Below are positions 42,668-51,512 of a DNA stretch of 64,000 nucleotides, piece after piece. The number at the start of each line of letters is the position of its first letter. Within the stretch, counting starts at the first letter, position 1. A model generated the notes under the pieces. That model made no database searches and was not told the origin of the DNA. It was given only the letters and a program-made list of their open reading frames with translations. This stretch comes from Gracilariopsis chorda (lineage: Eukaryota > Rhodophyta > Florideophyceae > Gracilariales > Gracilariaceae). Made by a program: the position numbers and the translations under genes. Location of the stretch: assembly GCA_003194525.1 (NCBI GenBank), contig NBIV01000092.1, positions 1 through 64,000 on the forward strand, read 5' to 3'.

Positions 42668-45031
42668 ATGAATCCACCACACAACTTGCAACAGAGACAT
42701 CAAGTCGCTCCAAATACCTTAGCAGTTTCAGCAGACCATCATTCCCCAACGGCTGCTCGTTCTGCGACACAGCCCGTGTCTCGTTCCGCGCCTACCATAA
42801 TCACAATCGATGATGGCGATGACGACGACCCCGTTCGTGCAAATGCTGCAGAAAAGGTTGCAGTAGACTACATACGAAAACATGGTTACACACAATCTGA
42901 AGTACAGAAATCCGCCGTAACAGCCTCGCAAAACTCCGCTGCGCCTCAAGTCATGGACCTCGCTATAGAGCATGCACAGGTCGACGATGAGCACCGCAAC
43001 ACGCTCTTGATGCTTCAACAGCCAGAACTTATGGCCGCCCAGGACATACGTCGCTATGAGCACAGTTATAAAGAGCTGAGGGACTGGATTGATGGCAGTC
43101 TTGATATCTACAAAGCGGAGCTACATGCGATACTTTACCCACTATTAGTACACTGCTTTTTGCAGATGATTAGGCTAAAAGCACCGTCAGAGGCGAAGTC
43201 GTTTTTATCGCGGTGTTCGGCTGAGTTTCGAGAGGGAACTACCTCGCAAAGGCAGGAGCTCATTTCCTTGTCAGGGATTGCTACGCCTCAACACTTGCAA
43301 GAGAATGAGGTATCGAACCTGTTTCTCAAGAATCGATACGAAATACATTTATCGCAGTATGCGTTTGAACTGCTTATGGCCTTTCTTGCTGACGTTCCTA
43401 GTCGGGTTGTGCTTGTTCGCATTCTTAACATGCACTGCGCTGTACGTCTTGACGAAGGTATTGAAGCTTCGCGCACTGGTGGGCTAATTGCGAAGGCGAA
43501 GGAAGAGAGAGAAGTCGAAGCTGGATTCGTTCCTTCCAAGGATGTACATGCCTTGTTGAGAACGGATGTCTTGTGGGGGAGACTTCGACCAGAGCATTAC
43601 ATGATACCAGATGAAGATGAGAACGCAACAAATAATCAAAACAACAAGCAGAAGCCCACGGCAGATAAATCAAAAGCCTCAACAGATGCTAAATCCAAAG
43701 CAGAAGGGCCAAAGAAAGAACCTGCCGAAGAAGAAGAGGAACCAGCAGTTCGGGAAGATGGCACCCTTAGCGTGTCAAGAGTGCCTTTGAAAAAATACCG
43801 TCCCGGTGCAAAAGGCCTTGAGACTTCTCTGGACCGAAAGCACCGCGCAAAGCTCTTCGAATCTGTCACTTCCCAGGGCAGTTGTAGTGAACTTTCTATA
43901 CTATGTTACACATTTACGAATAGTCATGAAGATGGTCTCAATTGCTCGGCTGTTTCAGAGGATGGATCCTTAGTGGCTGCCGGGTTTGGAGACTCATCTG
44001 TGCGCATTTGGGATGCAGCAACTTCTAGCATTGAAACTGGGGGGCAGGCGTCTTCAGAGTATGGGCGTAATCGGCTAATTGGACACTCAGGGCCGGTATA
44101 TGCGGTGGATTGGACGAAATGCGGTCGCTTCCTACTCAGCGGTTCGGAAGACGGGTGTTTGCGGCTTTGGTCCCAAGATTACCGCACGGATCTCGTGTGT
44201 TATAAGGGTCACAACTATCCAGTATGGTGCGCATCGTTTTCTCCTCTCGACTATTACTTCGTCACTGGGTGTCATGATCGAACCGCGCGAATATGGAACA
44301 CGGAGGTCGTTGTTCCGCTGCGAATTCTTGCTGGCCATCTCGCAGATGTAGACTCCGTCCGGTGGCATCCGAACTGCAACTATGTGGCTACTGGTTCTAG
44401 TGATCGCACAGCGCGACTTTGGGATGTGCGTGATGGGAAGTGCGTACGCTTGTTTGGGGCTCACCGTGGTACAATTCATTCCTTGGCCTTCTCACCTGAT
44501 GGCCGCACCCTTGCATGCGGAGGTGACGCGGACACGATTGACATATGGGATATTGCATCTGGGAGGCGAATGCAACGTCTAAGTGGACACACATCAACAG
44601 TTTGGTCAATGGATTATTCCAGGGAGGGAGCGATTCTTGCCTCAGGAGGATCTGATTGTAAGGTGTGTGTGTGGAGAGCGACTGATTGGAGTAGCATCGT
44701 TCATCCGCTTGAGAATGACATGAATGGCAATGGGAATTCTCATGATGGAGAGTCGGCGTCTGGCAAGGGCGGCGGAGATGGTGTCGACGCAGACGGGGAT
44801 GTACGCATGAGCGGGGAAGAAAATGGCAAAGCTGATGATGATGAGAGCAAAGACAAAGATGTGGATGAAGCTGAGGAAGAGAAAAAGGAGGCAGCTAAGA
44901 AACGAGCGGAATTAGAGCGAGCCCGTGGGTCACCGCTATTGGAATGTTTTGAGACCAAAGAAACCCCAGTTCACTCAGTGAAATTCACGAGGAAGAACGT
45001 GCTGATAGCAACTGGAAGTTTCAGAGGGTGA
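42668..45031 (+). CDS. TAF5: TFIID subunit TAF5 (WD40 repeats)
   Basis: 787 residues from the first in-frame ATG. TAF5 is a scaffold of TFIID, the factor that brings RNA polymerase II to promoters. A LisH-like helix (about residues 60-90, with VDYIRKHGYTQSEVQ) comes first. The NTD2 domain follows (about 130-260: KELRDWIDGSLDIYKAELHA, LYPLLVHCFLQM). An acidic linker is next, then at least six WD40 repeats (GHSGPVYAVDWTKCGRFLL, GHNYPVWCASF, GHLADVDSVRW, GAHRGTIHSLAF, GHTSTVWSMDY). A long acidic insert separates the last blade, which ends VHSVKFTRKNVLIATGSF, the usual TAF5 ending. No introns needed. The stop codon overlaps a donor-like GTGAGC, so a tiny last exon cannot be ruled out. Confidence 0.92.
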   Translation: MNPPHNLQQRHQVAPNTLAVSADHHSPTAARSATQPVSRSAPTIITIDDGDDDDPVRANAAEKVAVDYIRKHGYTQSEVQKSAVTASQNSAAPQVMDLAIEHAQVDDEHRNTLLMLQQPELMAAQDIRRYEHSYKELRDWIDGSLDIYKAELHAILYPLLVHCFLQMIRLKAPSEAKSFLSRCSAEFREGTTSQRQELISLSGIATPQHLQENEVSNLFLKNRYEIHLSQYAFELLMAFLADVPSRVVLVRILNMHCAVRLDEGIEASRTGGLIAKAKEEREVEAGFVPSKDVHALLRTDVLWGRLRPEHYMIPDEDENATNNQNNKQKPTADKSKASTDAKSKAEGPKKEPAEEEEEPAVREDGTLSVSRVPLKKYRPGAKGLETSLDRKHRAKLFESVTSQGSCSELSILCYTFTNSHEDGLNCSAVSEDGSLVAAGFGDSSVRIWDAATSSIETGGQASSEYGRNRLIGHSGPVYAVDWTKCGRFLLSGSEDGCLRLWSQDYRTDLVCYKGHNYPVWCASFSPLDYYFVTGCHDRTARIWNTEVVVPLRILAGHLADVDSVRWHPNCNYVATGSSDRTARLWDVRDGKCVRLFGAHRGTIHSLAFSPDGRTLACGGDADTIDIWDIASGRRMQRLSGHTSTVWSMDYSREGAILASGGSDCKVCVWRATDWSSIVHPLENDMNGNGNSHDGESASGKGGGDGVDADGDVRMSGEENGKADDDESKDKDVDEAEEEKKEAAKKRAELERARGSPLLECFETKETPVHSVKFTRKNVLIATGSFRG

Positions 45032-46215
45032 GCATTGGGAGGATTGTGGTTGCGCCGTTAGGGGCTGCATTCAGTTTTGCGACAACAAATGAAATGCGTA
45101 TTCATCGGTGTTTGGCACGTTGCGGTGCCAGTTTTTGCTCGTTCAACATATCGGCTGACCTCCCTGGAAAGCTGTCATGTCTTTTAACGAGAAACGCTGA
45201 AAGACAAGAAGGGAGTTGACGCCAAGCTTTACGAGAACTTTCAACAGCATTGAAATTGGATGAATGTTGAACAACCCGGACATGAACGATGGAGTTATAC
45301 CAAGTGGTGTTCTCTAGCTGTCAAAGCTTCTCCTGGAGAGAATTCGCGAGGCAACATGACGCATATCGGGAGGAGATTGCAAACCCGACAGTCACGGGAT
45401 TTTAGGTCTAGGGCGGTGAAGATAAGGGAGGCGGAGCACTTCTGTGCAAACGAGACGACGATTGAAGGGAAACAAGTGACGGCGTGAGGGACGAAAAGAT
45501 GAGTAATGTCTGGGCTGTCTTTACTCGTAGACGAAGCTCTGGCACTGTTCAACGAGCCATGGCACTCTTCGCAGATAAGAGCTAAATCTCTATGCGTTGG
45601 TGCCACTCAGAACCTGGAAGAGTAGGTAGCAATCTAGCTGCTCCTGCGGAGACGGAGTTGAGGAAGAGTCAACCCTTACTACGATACCCGTTGGTATCAA
45701 GGGTAGGTGAAGTATTCAATGTATCTACTAACCTTCCAACCAAAGAGCTTCTCTTTTACCTTCTAATGGCGGAGCACCACCTGTTCCCGTGAAGATGGTC
45801 TCAGGAGCGCTTTTTTTTGATACAGAATGGATGATGGTTCCACGTGGCACCGTTAAAGCGTTTGGAACGGGTGCAAGTTCTCGGTAGATACAGGCTGTCG
45901 ACATGAAGTGGAATGCCTGGCACACCGGGTTGCTGGGCGCACTGCTCAGGTTTCTAACGTCAGCGTCTGCCGCTGTTTGCGTCACCACCGAGCGTCTTGC
46001 CCCGCTTATGCGTGCGGTTTGCCCACGTCCCAATCAGTCCGTTTTGCATTCCATTCCTTCAACCGATCGCTACTCAGCACTTCCTCCCCGACCCCTACCG
46101 GTGTTATCCTTGCGAATAGCGTACGCTTCGATTACTCGCGCCTTCGCGAGCGACAAGCGTGTATTCCCTTCCCGACCCTAATAGCTTCTATTCGCTCTAT
46201 ACTTCCTTCGCCACT
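45032..46215. other. Intergenic region, no supported gene
   Basis: About 1.2 kb between TAF5 and the V-ATPase gene, both on plus. Its right part is the V-ATPase promoter and leader. A 103-codon minus-strand frame (45295-45606) has several Cys but no family I know, and its bases are not clearly codon-biased, so I left it out. Confidence 0.5.
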
Positions 46216-48801
46216 ATGGGGGCCCTTTTTCGCTCCGAGGACATGACGCTTTTGCGTCTCTACTTTGAACGCGGTGCTGCGCATGCCACTGTTGATGAAC
46301 TCGGCAAGCTTGGCATTGTTCAATTCAACGATCTCAACCCTGAACAAAGCGCCTTCCAGCGTTCCTTTTCTGCCAACGTTCGGCTATGCGATGATATGCA
46401 ACGTCGTATTCGTTTTCTTCACGCTCAGATCGACCATGACCCCAATCTAGATGTTCCAGAGATGCTCATCCCTAAAGATGTTTACGAATCCCGCGCCTTT
46501 GCCTTACGGCTCGACAATTTGGATGAAGTGCTTTCGTCTCATGAGGCGAATCTTCTTCAGATGAATTCGCACTGGGACACTCTCAACGTCCAGCGAAACG
46601 AACTCGTTGAGCTCCGCTATGTACTTGAGAAGGGCACTACCTTTTTCCAATCTGCCCCGCGAGTACAACAAGCCAGCTATGGAACAGTGGGACTCTTGCA
46701 CCCGTCAATGGATGCGAACGATTTGTACTCTCCCATCGCGCCCAGTCTGCTCGATGGTGCTCCGACTGACCGCACTGGTCTTGCCCCTTCCGGCACTACT
46801 TCACTCCTTTCCTACTTTGCGGGCGTGATTGAAAAAGAAAAGGTACCGAGCTTCGAACTCGTCCTTTTCCGTGCCACTCGTGGTAACTGCTTTGTGCGCT
46901 TTGCTGAAATTCCTGAGCCGCTTATTGACCCTTCCACTGGCGAGAATGTCGTCAAGTGCGCCTTCATGGTCTTCTTCTCTGGCTCTGAAGTGAAGTCCAA
47001 GGTATCCAAGATCTGCAACGCGTTTTCTGCAAATCTGTACAACTTCCCTGAAGCGTTTACTGAGCAAACTAGAGCTTATCAGGAGTGCCTTGACAGACTT
47101 CAAGACCTTGATACTGTAATTTCCACTACCACTGAACAACGTCGTACTATCCTTTCGGAGATAGCGAAGGAGTTACCTCTTTGGGACGAGAAAGTGAGAC
47201 GCGAAAAGGCTATCTATCACACCCTTAACATGCTCAATTTTGATACTAGTAATGCTTTGTTCATTGCTGAAGTCTGGGCTCCTACGTTTTCCCTCGAGGA
47301 TGTTAGAACTGCCTTGAACGCTGGGCGTCAAAGATCCCAGGCTCAAGTGCCTTCTATTTTGGAGGAACGTCCAGCTGCCAAGGAGACGCCGCCTACCTTC
47401 TTCCGGATTAATCGATTCACTTCTGTTTTCCAGGGTATTGTAGAGTCGTATGGCGTTGCCGAATACAAGGAGGTGAATCCAGCTCCGTTTGCAGTAGTTA
47501 CTTTCCCCTTCTTATTCGCTGTCATGTTTGGGGATGTTGGCCACGGCTTCCTAATGTTTGCGTTTGCTGCATGGGTTGTCATGAATGAGAAACGCATGGT
47601 TCGCAGAAAGCTTGGCGAGTTCATGCAAACCTGTTATGATGGTCGTTATATGCTTCTTCTAATGGGAGCCTTTTCTATCTTTACAGGTTTCATATATAAC
47701 GAGTTCTTCGCCGTCCCCCTCAACCTGTTCGGATCTCGCTGGAAGTTCACTGAAGCTTCCGCAATGGCCTGCGGTATGGACAACTGCGACATTCCTGCAG
47801 AAGTGAGGGCTCCAATGCATCCGTACCCGCTGGGTTTCGATCCGGTTTGGAAGGGCAGTGCTAATGGATTGTTGTTCTTCAATTCCTACAAGATGAAACT
47901 TTCCATTGTATTGGGTGTTTGCCAGATGGTTTTAGGTATCTGCATGTCTTATCTTAATGCCAAGCACTTCAGGCACCCAGTTGATGTGTGGTATGTTTTT
48001 GTGCCACAGATGATCTTCATGAATGCTATCTTTGGATATCTCGTAATTCTTATTATCCTCAAATGGGCTACCAACTGGGATTCACCTGCATGCAACGCCG
48101 ATCCGAACTGCTTGGCTCCAGATCTAAAAACTGTTCTCATTGGCATGTTCATGTCTCCGGGTAATCTTCCAGAGGAGGGAAGGCTTTTCCCAGGCCAGAA
48201 TATGGTTCAGTTAGTGCTTCTCGGAGCTGCGCTAATCGCCGTGCCGTGGATGCTGTTCCCGAAGCCTTTGATTCTGAAAGCGAAACATGATGCAAAGAAG
48301 AAGGATGAGTACAGACCGCTTGTTGACGAAGGCGAAGGTAATGAGTTGTTACAATCAACGGCTGGTGGTATGGACGGTGCTGCTGAGGCTGAAGCTGAAG
48401 CAGATGATCATGACGATGAGGAAGAGTTTAATTTTGCAAACATCTTTGTCAACCAAATGATTCACACTATCGAGTTCGTCCTCGGTGCAGTAAGCAACAC
48501 AGCTAGTTATCTCCGTCTATGGGCGTTGTCCCTTGCACATGCTGAGCTTTCTGATGTGTTCTTGGAGAAGCTTTTGTACATGTCTATTGAGTCAGGCAGT
48601 TCAATTTTGATGGTTGTTGGATTCTTCATGTGGATTGGGTTGACAATTGGTGTGCTTATGTTCATGGAATCTCTAAGCGCTTTCCTGCATGCGCTTCGCT
48701 TGCACTGGGTAGAATTCCAGAACAAGTTTTACAATTTGCATGGAAGCGGCAATAAGTTTGTCGCATTTGACTATGAAGCGATCCGCGAAGCCGAAGAATG
48801 A
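46216..48801 (+). CDS. VPH1: V-type H+-ATPase subunit a (Vo sector)
   Basis: 861 residues, intronless, starting at MGALFRSEDMTLLRLYF, the typical first residues; family length is 800-880. The subunit carries protons through the membrane part of the V-ATPase, which acidifies vacuoles, Golgi and endosomes. The cytosolic N-terminal half (to about residue 400) holds coiled coils. The C-terminal half has about eight membrane helices: VVTFPFLFAVMFGDVGHGFL, MLLLMGAFSIFTGFIYNEFF, then HTIEFVLGAVSNTASYLRLW with the essential Arg, and LSLAHAELSDVF. The linker at about residues 705-760 is acidic (EAEADDHDDEEEFN). It ends KFVAFDYEAIREAEE, as in the family. Confident. Confidence 0.97.
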   Translation: MGALFRSEDMTLLRLYFERGAAHATVDELGKLGIVQFNDLNPEQSAFQRSFSANVRLCDDMQRRIRFLHAQIDHDPNLDVPEMLIPKDVYESRAFALRLDNLDEVLSSHEANLLQMNSHWDTLNVQRNELVELRYVLEKGTTFFQSAPRVQQASYGTVGLLHPSMDANDLYSPIAPSLLDGAPTDRTGLAPSGTTSLLSYFAGVIEKEKVPSFELVLFRATRGNCFVRFAEIPEPLIDPSTGENVVKCAFMVFFSGSEVKSKVSKICNAFSANLYNFPEAFTEQTRAYQECLDRLQDLDTVISTTTEQRRTILSEIAKELPLWDEKVRREKAIYHTLNMLNFDTSNALFIAEVWAPTFSLEDVRTALNAGRQRSQAQVPSILEERPAAKETPPTFFRINRFTSVFQGIVESYGVAEYKEVNPAPFAVVTFPFLFAVMFGDVGHGFLMFAFAAWVVMNEKRMVRRKLGEFMQTCYDGRYMLLLMGAFSIFTGFIYNEFFAVPLNLFGSRWKFTEASAMACGMDNCDIPAEVRAPMHPYPLGFDPVWKGSANGLLFFNSYKMKLSIVLGVCQMVLGICMSYLNAKHFRHPVDVWYVFVPQMIFMNAIFGYLVILIILKWATNWDSPACNADPNCLAPDLKTVLIGMFMSPGNLPEEGRLFPGQNMVQLVLLGAALIAVPWMLFPKPLILKAKHDAKKKDEYRPLVDEGEGNELLQSTAGGMDGAAEAEAEADDHDDEEEFNFANIFVNQMIHTIEFVLGAVSNTASYLRLWALSLAHAELSDVFLEKLLYMSIESGSSILMVVGFFMWIGLTIGVLMFMESLSAFLHALRLHWVEFQNKFYNLHGSGNKFVAFDYEAIREAEE

Positions 48802-49009
48802 TGCGATCTGTTCGGTTGATCCCCTAATTAAGAGGTTGCTATGCACTAGTAGAGAGACATAACGTTCAACTTCTAAACTAAATCATTGATTGAGTCACGG
48901 TTCCGCCTATTTTCTTTCGGAGAGGCAAAAGGAGCAAAAATGACCAGCTTTATTCGCAGATTCTACATCCAGTAAGGTCAGACATTCACAAGATTAGCTC
49001 AGTCGTTTT
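48802..49009. other. Short gap between convergent genes
   Basis: 208 bases between the V-ATPase stop and the stop of the thioredoxin-like gene. It should contain both 3' ends. No structure seen. Confidence 0.5.
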
Positions 49010-49540
49010 CTATTGTTTAGTACGAGGGCATATAGTTGTAGAAGATTTTGGAATGAGAACACCGCTGTAAAAGGAGAAGGCACCTTTTCCACCTGAGGAT
49101 GACGTATTGGGTTTGCTTTCCTCGCCCGCTAGCTTCTTCCCTGCCTCCATTCGCTGACGCAGTGCTTGAAAACCAGTATTTTTAATGCGATCAAAGAAGC
49201 CCTTGAACTGTCCCATGACCTCCCCTTCTTCGGTGGGAGGACTCAAGAATCTTTCATGTGGCTTTCCAAGAGCCCACGCCTTGAAGTTTGGATATATTGT
49301 GGCACCGCAGATCCAATCGCGTTTTACTTTGGAATAGAAGAACGGAACACCGTTGCAAACACCGTCTTTGTCGAGGCGCTGTAGCAAGCGGAGATTGTCG
49401 TCGTTGTACCAGACTTCAAACTTTCGTAACGTAAGGCCTGTCTCCTCCTCTAACTGCTTCATGAGTGGCTCCATAAGATCACAGTGTGTGCATTCCACAC
49501 CGTAGAAGTATAGAAGAGGGCTCTTCTCTTTTCGGGGCAT
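49010..49540 (-). CDS. Thioredoxin-like protein with CxxC
   Basis: 176 residues from MPRKEKS at 49540; the frame is open 43 codons further but that part has no good ATG context and no conservation I can see, though it could be a transit peptide. Residues 10-45 give the start of a thioredoxin fold (LLYFYGVECTHCDLMEP) with Cys-Thr-His-Cys as the redox pair. GVPFFYSK is the cis-Pro loop. After about residue 95 the chain continues with a helical region (GQFKGFFDRIKNTGFQALRQ) and a Ser-rich tail. Similar proteins occur in algae and plants, as I recall, but I have no precise name. Function is probably thiol-disulfide exchange. Confidence 0.75.
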   Translation of the reverse strand: MPRKEKSPLLYFYGVECTHCDLMEPLMKQLEEETGLTLRKFEVWYNDDNLRLLQRLDKDGVCNGVPFFYSKVKRDWICGATIYPNFKAWALGKPHERFLSPPTEEGEVMGQFKGFFDRIKNTGFQALRQRMEAGKKLAGEESKPNTSSSGGKGAFSFYSGVLIPKSSTTICPRTKQ

Positions 49541-50151
49541 TGTGGTTGATGGGGAATTGACGCAGCTGGCGCCGTCTTGGTTGAGATTCGCACTAAACAG
49601 TGGACGACAAAGGCGAACACTCAGTAGGATGAAATGCGTTCGGTTAGCCCAGTACGCTTGCAGCGTCACAACTTGTGCGGGGTGGAAGAAAGTTGAGAGA
49701 GTTTCGCAAAGACGGTCGTGGCTGTACAGATCTGGTGCCCTTGTACGCTAGAGCAGAGGTAGGGGTTGGACTTCCCCGAGACCCGATCCGTTTGCATAGG
49801 ATTAAGACACCCAATCCAAGAGCAGCTCTTGGATGGGGTGTGTCAATCCTATGCAAACAGATCTCCACCTCGCCAACAAAACAAAAACCACCAGAGGCAA
49901 AAAACGCACTGTAAACCCTAAATTTTGTAGACTACGTGTAAGTACCCCGAAATCTGCAAATGGCAGACATCTACATGACAAGTTGACAAGGAGTGAGCTT
50001 CCTTTTCGTGTGTGAACTTCACAACTGTGAAGTTAGCTGAGGGCGTATTCCGACAGACACCGTAGCTATCAAGCAATTCCCTCTTCAACGACGAGAAGTG
50101 TGTCACCGGACCTGTGGCTGCGGCGTTTGTGTTTTGAGAGAAAGTAGCGCG
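49541..50151. other. Divergent intergenic region with a 69-base foldback
   Basis: About 610 bases between the thioredoxin-like gene and the small ORF before the uroporphyrinogen-III synthase. The main structure is the hairpin at 49790-49858. Otherwise nothing supported. Confidence 0.5.
49790..49858. repeat. 69-base near-perfect hairpin
   Basis: Left arm 49790-49823 pairs with 49825-49858 over 34 positions with three mismatches and a one-base centre. Outside it GATC on each side extends pairing by four. It looks like a precursor-like stem or a small foldback element. Confidence 0.88.
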
Positions 50152-50319
50152 ATGCCGCCTCGCCAGCACCCAAAGACCGTCTCTCCACCCGCAGCAGTCC
50201 CCTTCCTGGCAGGATCATTAGTGCTCATTCTCGGTCTATTTCTGCCAATCATCAGACCGATTCTGCGCCATACAGTGTTCACGAAACAATCACCGCCGCG
50301 ACACGACGCTTCCAACTAA
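50152..50319 (+). CDS. Small membrane ORF overlapping the next start
   Basis: 55 residues: a short polar, Pro-rich head (PPRQHPKTVSPPAAV), one hydrophobic helix (PFLAGSLVLILGLFLPIIRP) and a polar tail. Its stop TAA shares one base with the ATG of the next gene (TAATG). The ORF could be translated as a real membrane peptide, or be an upstream ORF that controls the gene after it. No family recognised. Translation from the same transcript is inferred from the overlap. Confidence 0.5.
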   Translation: MPPRQHPKTVSPPAAVPFLAGSLVLILGLFLPIIRPILRHTVFTKQSPPRHDASN

Positions 50320-51260
50320 TGGTTTCTTTCATATCTCCTTGTGCATCCTTCTCTCGTCGCATCAACTGCACCTCATCGCTCAACCCTCTTGAGCATCGAC
50401 GCGTCTTAGTAACTGCGCCAGCACAATACGCCGCTAGACTACTTCCACGTCTAATCGAGAGACATGCACGCCCGATTCACGCCCCACTCATATGTACAAA
50501 GCCCCTTTCCGAATCGCTTGCCTTCGACCTCGAAGAAGCAATCCTGAGACTGAGCGAATATGACATTGTTGCATTCACATCACGAACCGGTATCAGAAGC
50601 TTCGCAGAAAAGATTCGTACCCTGTGTGAAACCGATGAACAGGCCTCCTTGATGCTTCGCGCTTCCGGTGTTCGTATTGCTGCATTAGGGGCTGATGGGA
50701 GCGCAGTTAGCGAATATCTTCATGTCGCGCCTGATATTCTGCCGCCGGACCCTTCACCGTCAGGTCTTGTGGATTTTCTTGCTCTTGATCTCGAATTGAA
50801 AGGGTCGCGGATCTTGTGCCCAATACCGAAAGTTGTCAATCTACCAGAACCGCCTGTGGTTCCAAATTTTCTCCGCGGGCTCAAAGAAGCTGGCTTTCGT
50901 GTTAAAAGCGTTGCGGCGTATGTTACTAGCCCGCTTGAAAGGGTAAAGGTAGAGGTGGAGATAGAGATGTTACAAAAGGGACATATTGACGCGGTACTTG
51001 TGTCAAGCCAGGGTGAAGCCAACGCCTTGTATAGTTTGTTATCAGAATCAGAAAGAAGTGCGCTGCTGGAGCAGCTGAACAGCGGACAAGTCTTGCTCGC
51101 GGCTCACGGCCCGTATACTGCCGCGGGGATAAGTGAAGTCTTTGGTATTGAGAGCATTGTCGTATCGCAGAACTGGGCTTCATTCCAAGGCGTTGTTGAT
51201 GCCTTGGAAACGAAGTTTGCGGAAATAAGCGTAGGTGATGGTTTAATTTTGCCCGTTTGA
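50319..51260 (+). CDS. HEMD: Uroporphyrinogen-III synthase
   Basis: 313 residues, no introns. The enzyme closes and flips ring D of hydroxymethylbilane to give uroporphyrinogen III, the branch to heme and chlorophyll. The N-terminus (MVSFISPCASFSRRINCTSS) is Ser-rich, free of acids and has Phe near the start, as in plastid leaders of red and glaucophyte algae. The body has RRVLVTAPAQYAARLLPRL, then DIVAFTSRTGIRSFAE, RIAALGADGSAV, PSGLVDFLA, and AVLVSSQGEANALYSLL. The end has AAHGPYTAAGI, the synthase signature. Overlaps the small ORF by one base. Family is weakly conserved, so the name rests on these segments and length. Confidence 0.85.
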   Translation: MVSFISPCASFSRRINCTSSLNPLEHRRVLVTAPAQYAARLLPRLIERHARPIHAPLICTKPLSESLAFDLEEAILRLSEYDIVAFTSRTGIRSFAEKIRTLCETDEQASLMLRASGVRIAALGADGSAVSEYLHVAPDILPPDPSPSGLVDFLALDLELKGSRILCPIPKVVNLPEPPVVPNFLRGLKEAGFRVKSVAAYVTSPLERVKVEVEIEMLQKGHIDAVLVSSQGEANALYSLLSESERSALLEQLNSGQVLLAAHGPYTAAGISEVFGIESIVVSQNWASFQGVVDALETKFAEISVGDGLILPV

Positions 51261-51512
51261 GTTTATCCTCAAGAAAAAAATCGCAGTTTACTCAGCACGT
51301 TGCTGGTCGTTAAGAATGCGTTGTCTTAACCATCTTCTTCTCCACATGTGATTAATCTAGCCTACTTTATCACTCATAGTTGTTTTAGACGATGTGCCCT
51401 GATCTAGTGTGGGGCGACTTGCATCGACCAACAAAAGTGTGCTGGGTTCCCCTGTTAGTAACCGGGAGACTCGACCGACTTGAAACATGGCCGCCCCTGC
51501 ATCAAACGCTTT
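51261..51512. other. Short gap between convergent genes
   Basis: 252 bases between the stop codons of uroporphyrinogen-III synthase and the first TM9 gene. No feature supported. Confidence 0.5.

Noticed and set aside
45295-45606. 103-codon minus-strand frame with several Cys
   Set aside because: No recognisable domain or regular Cys spacing, and it lies between two well-supported genes on the other strand.
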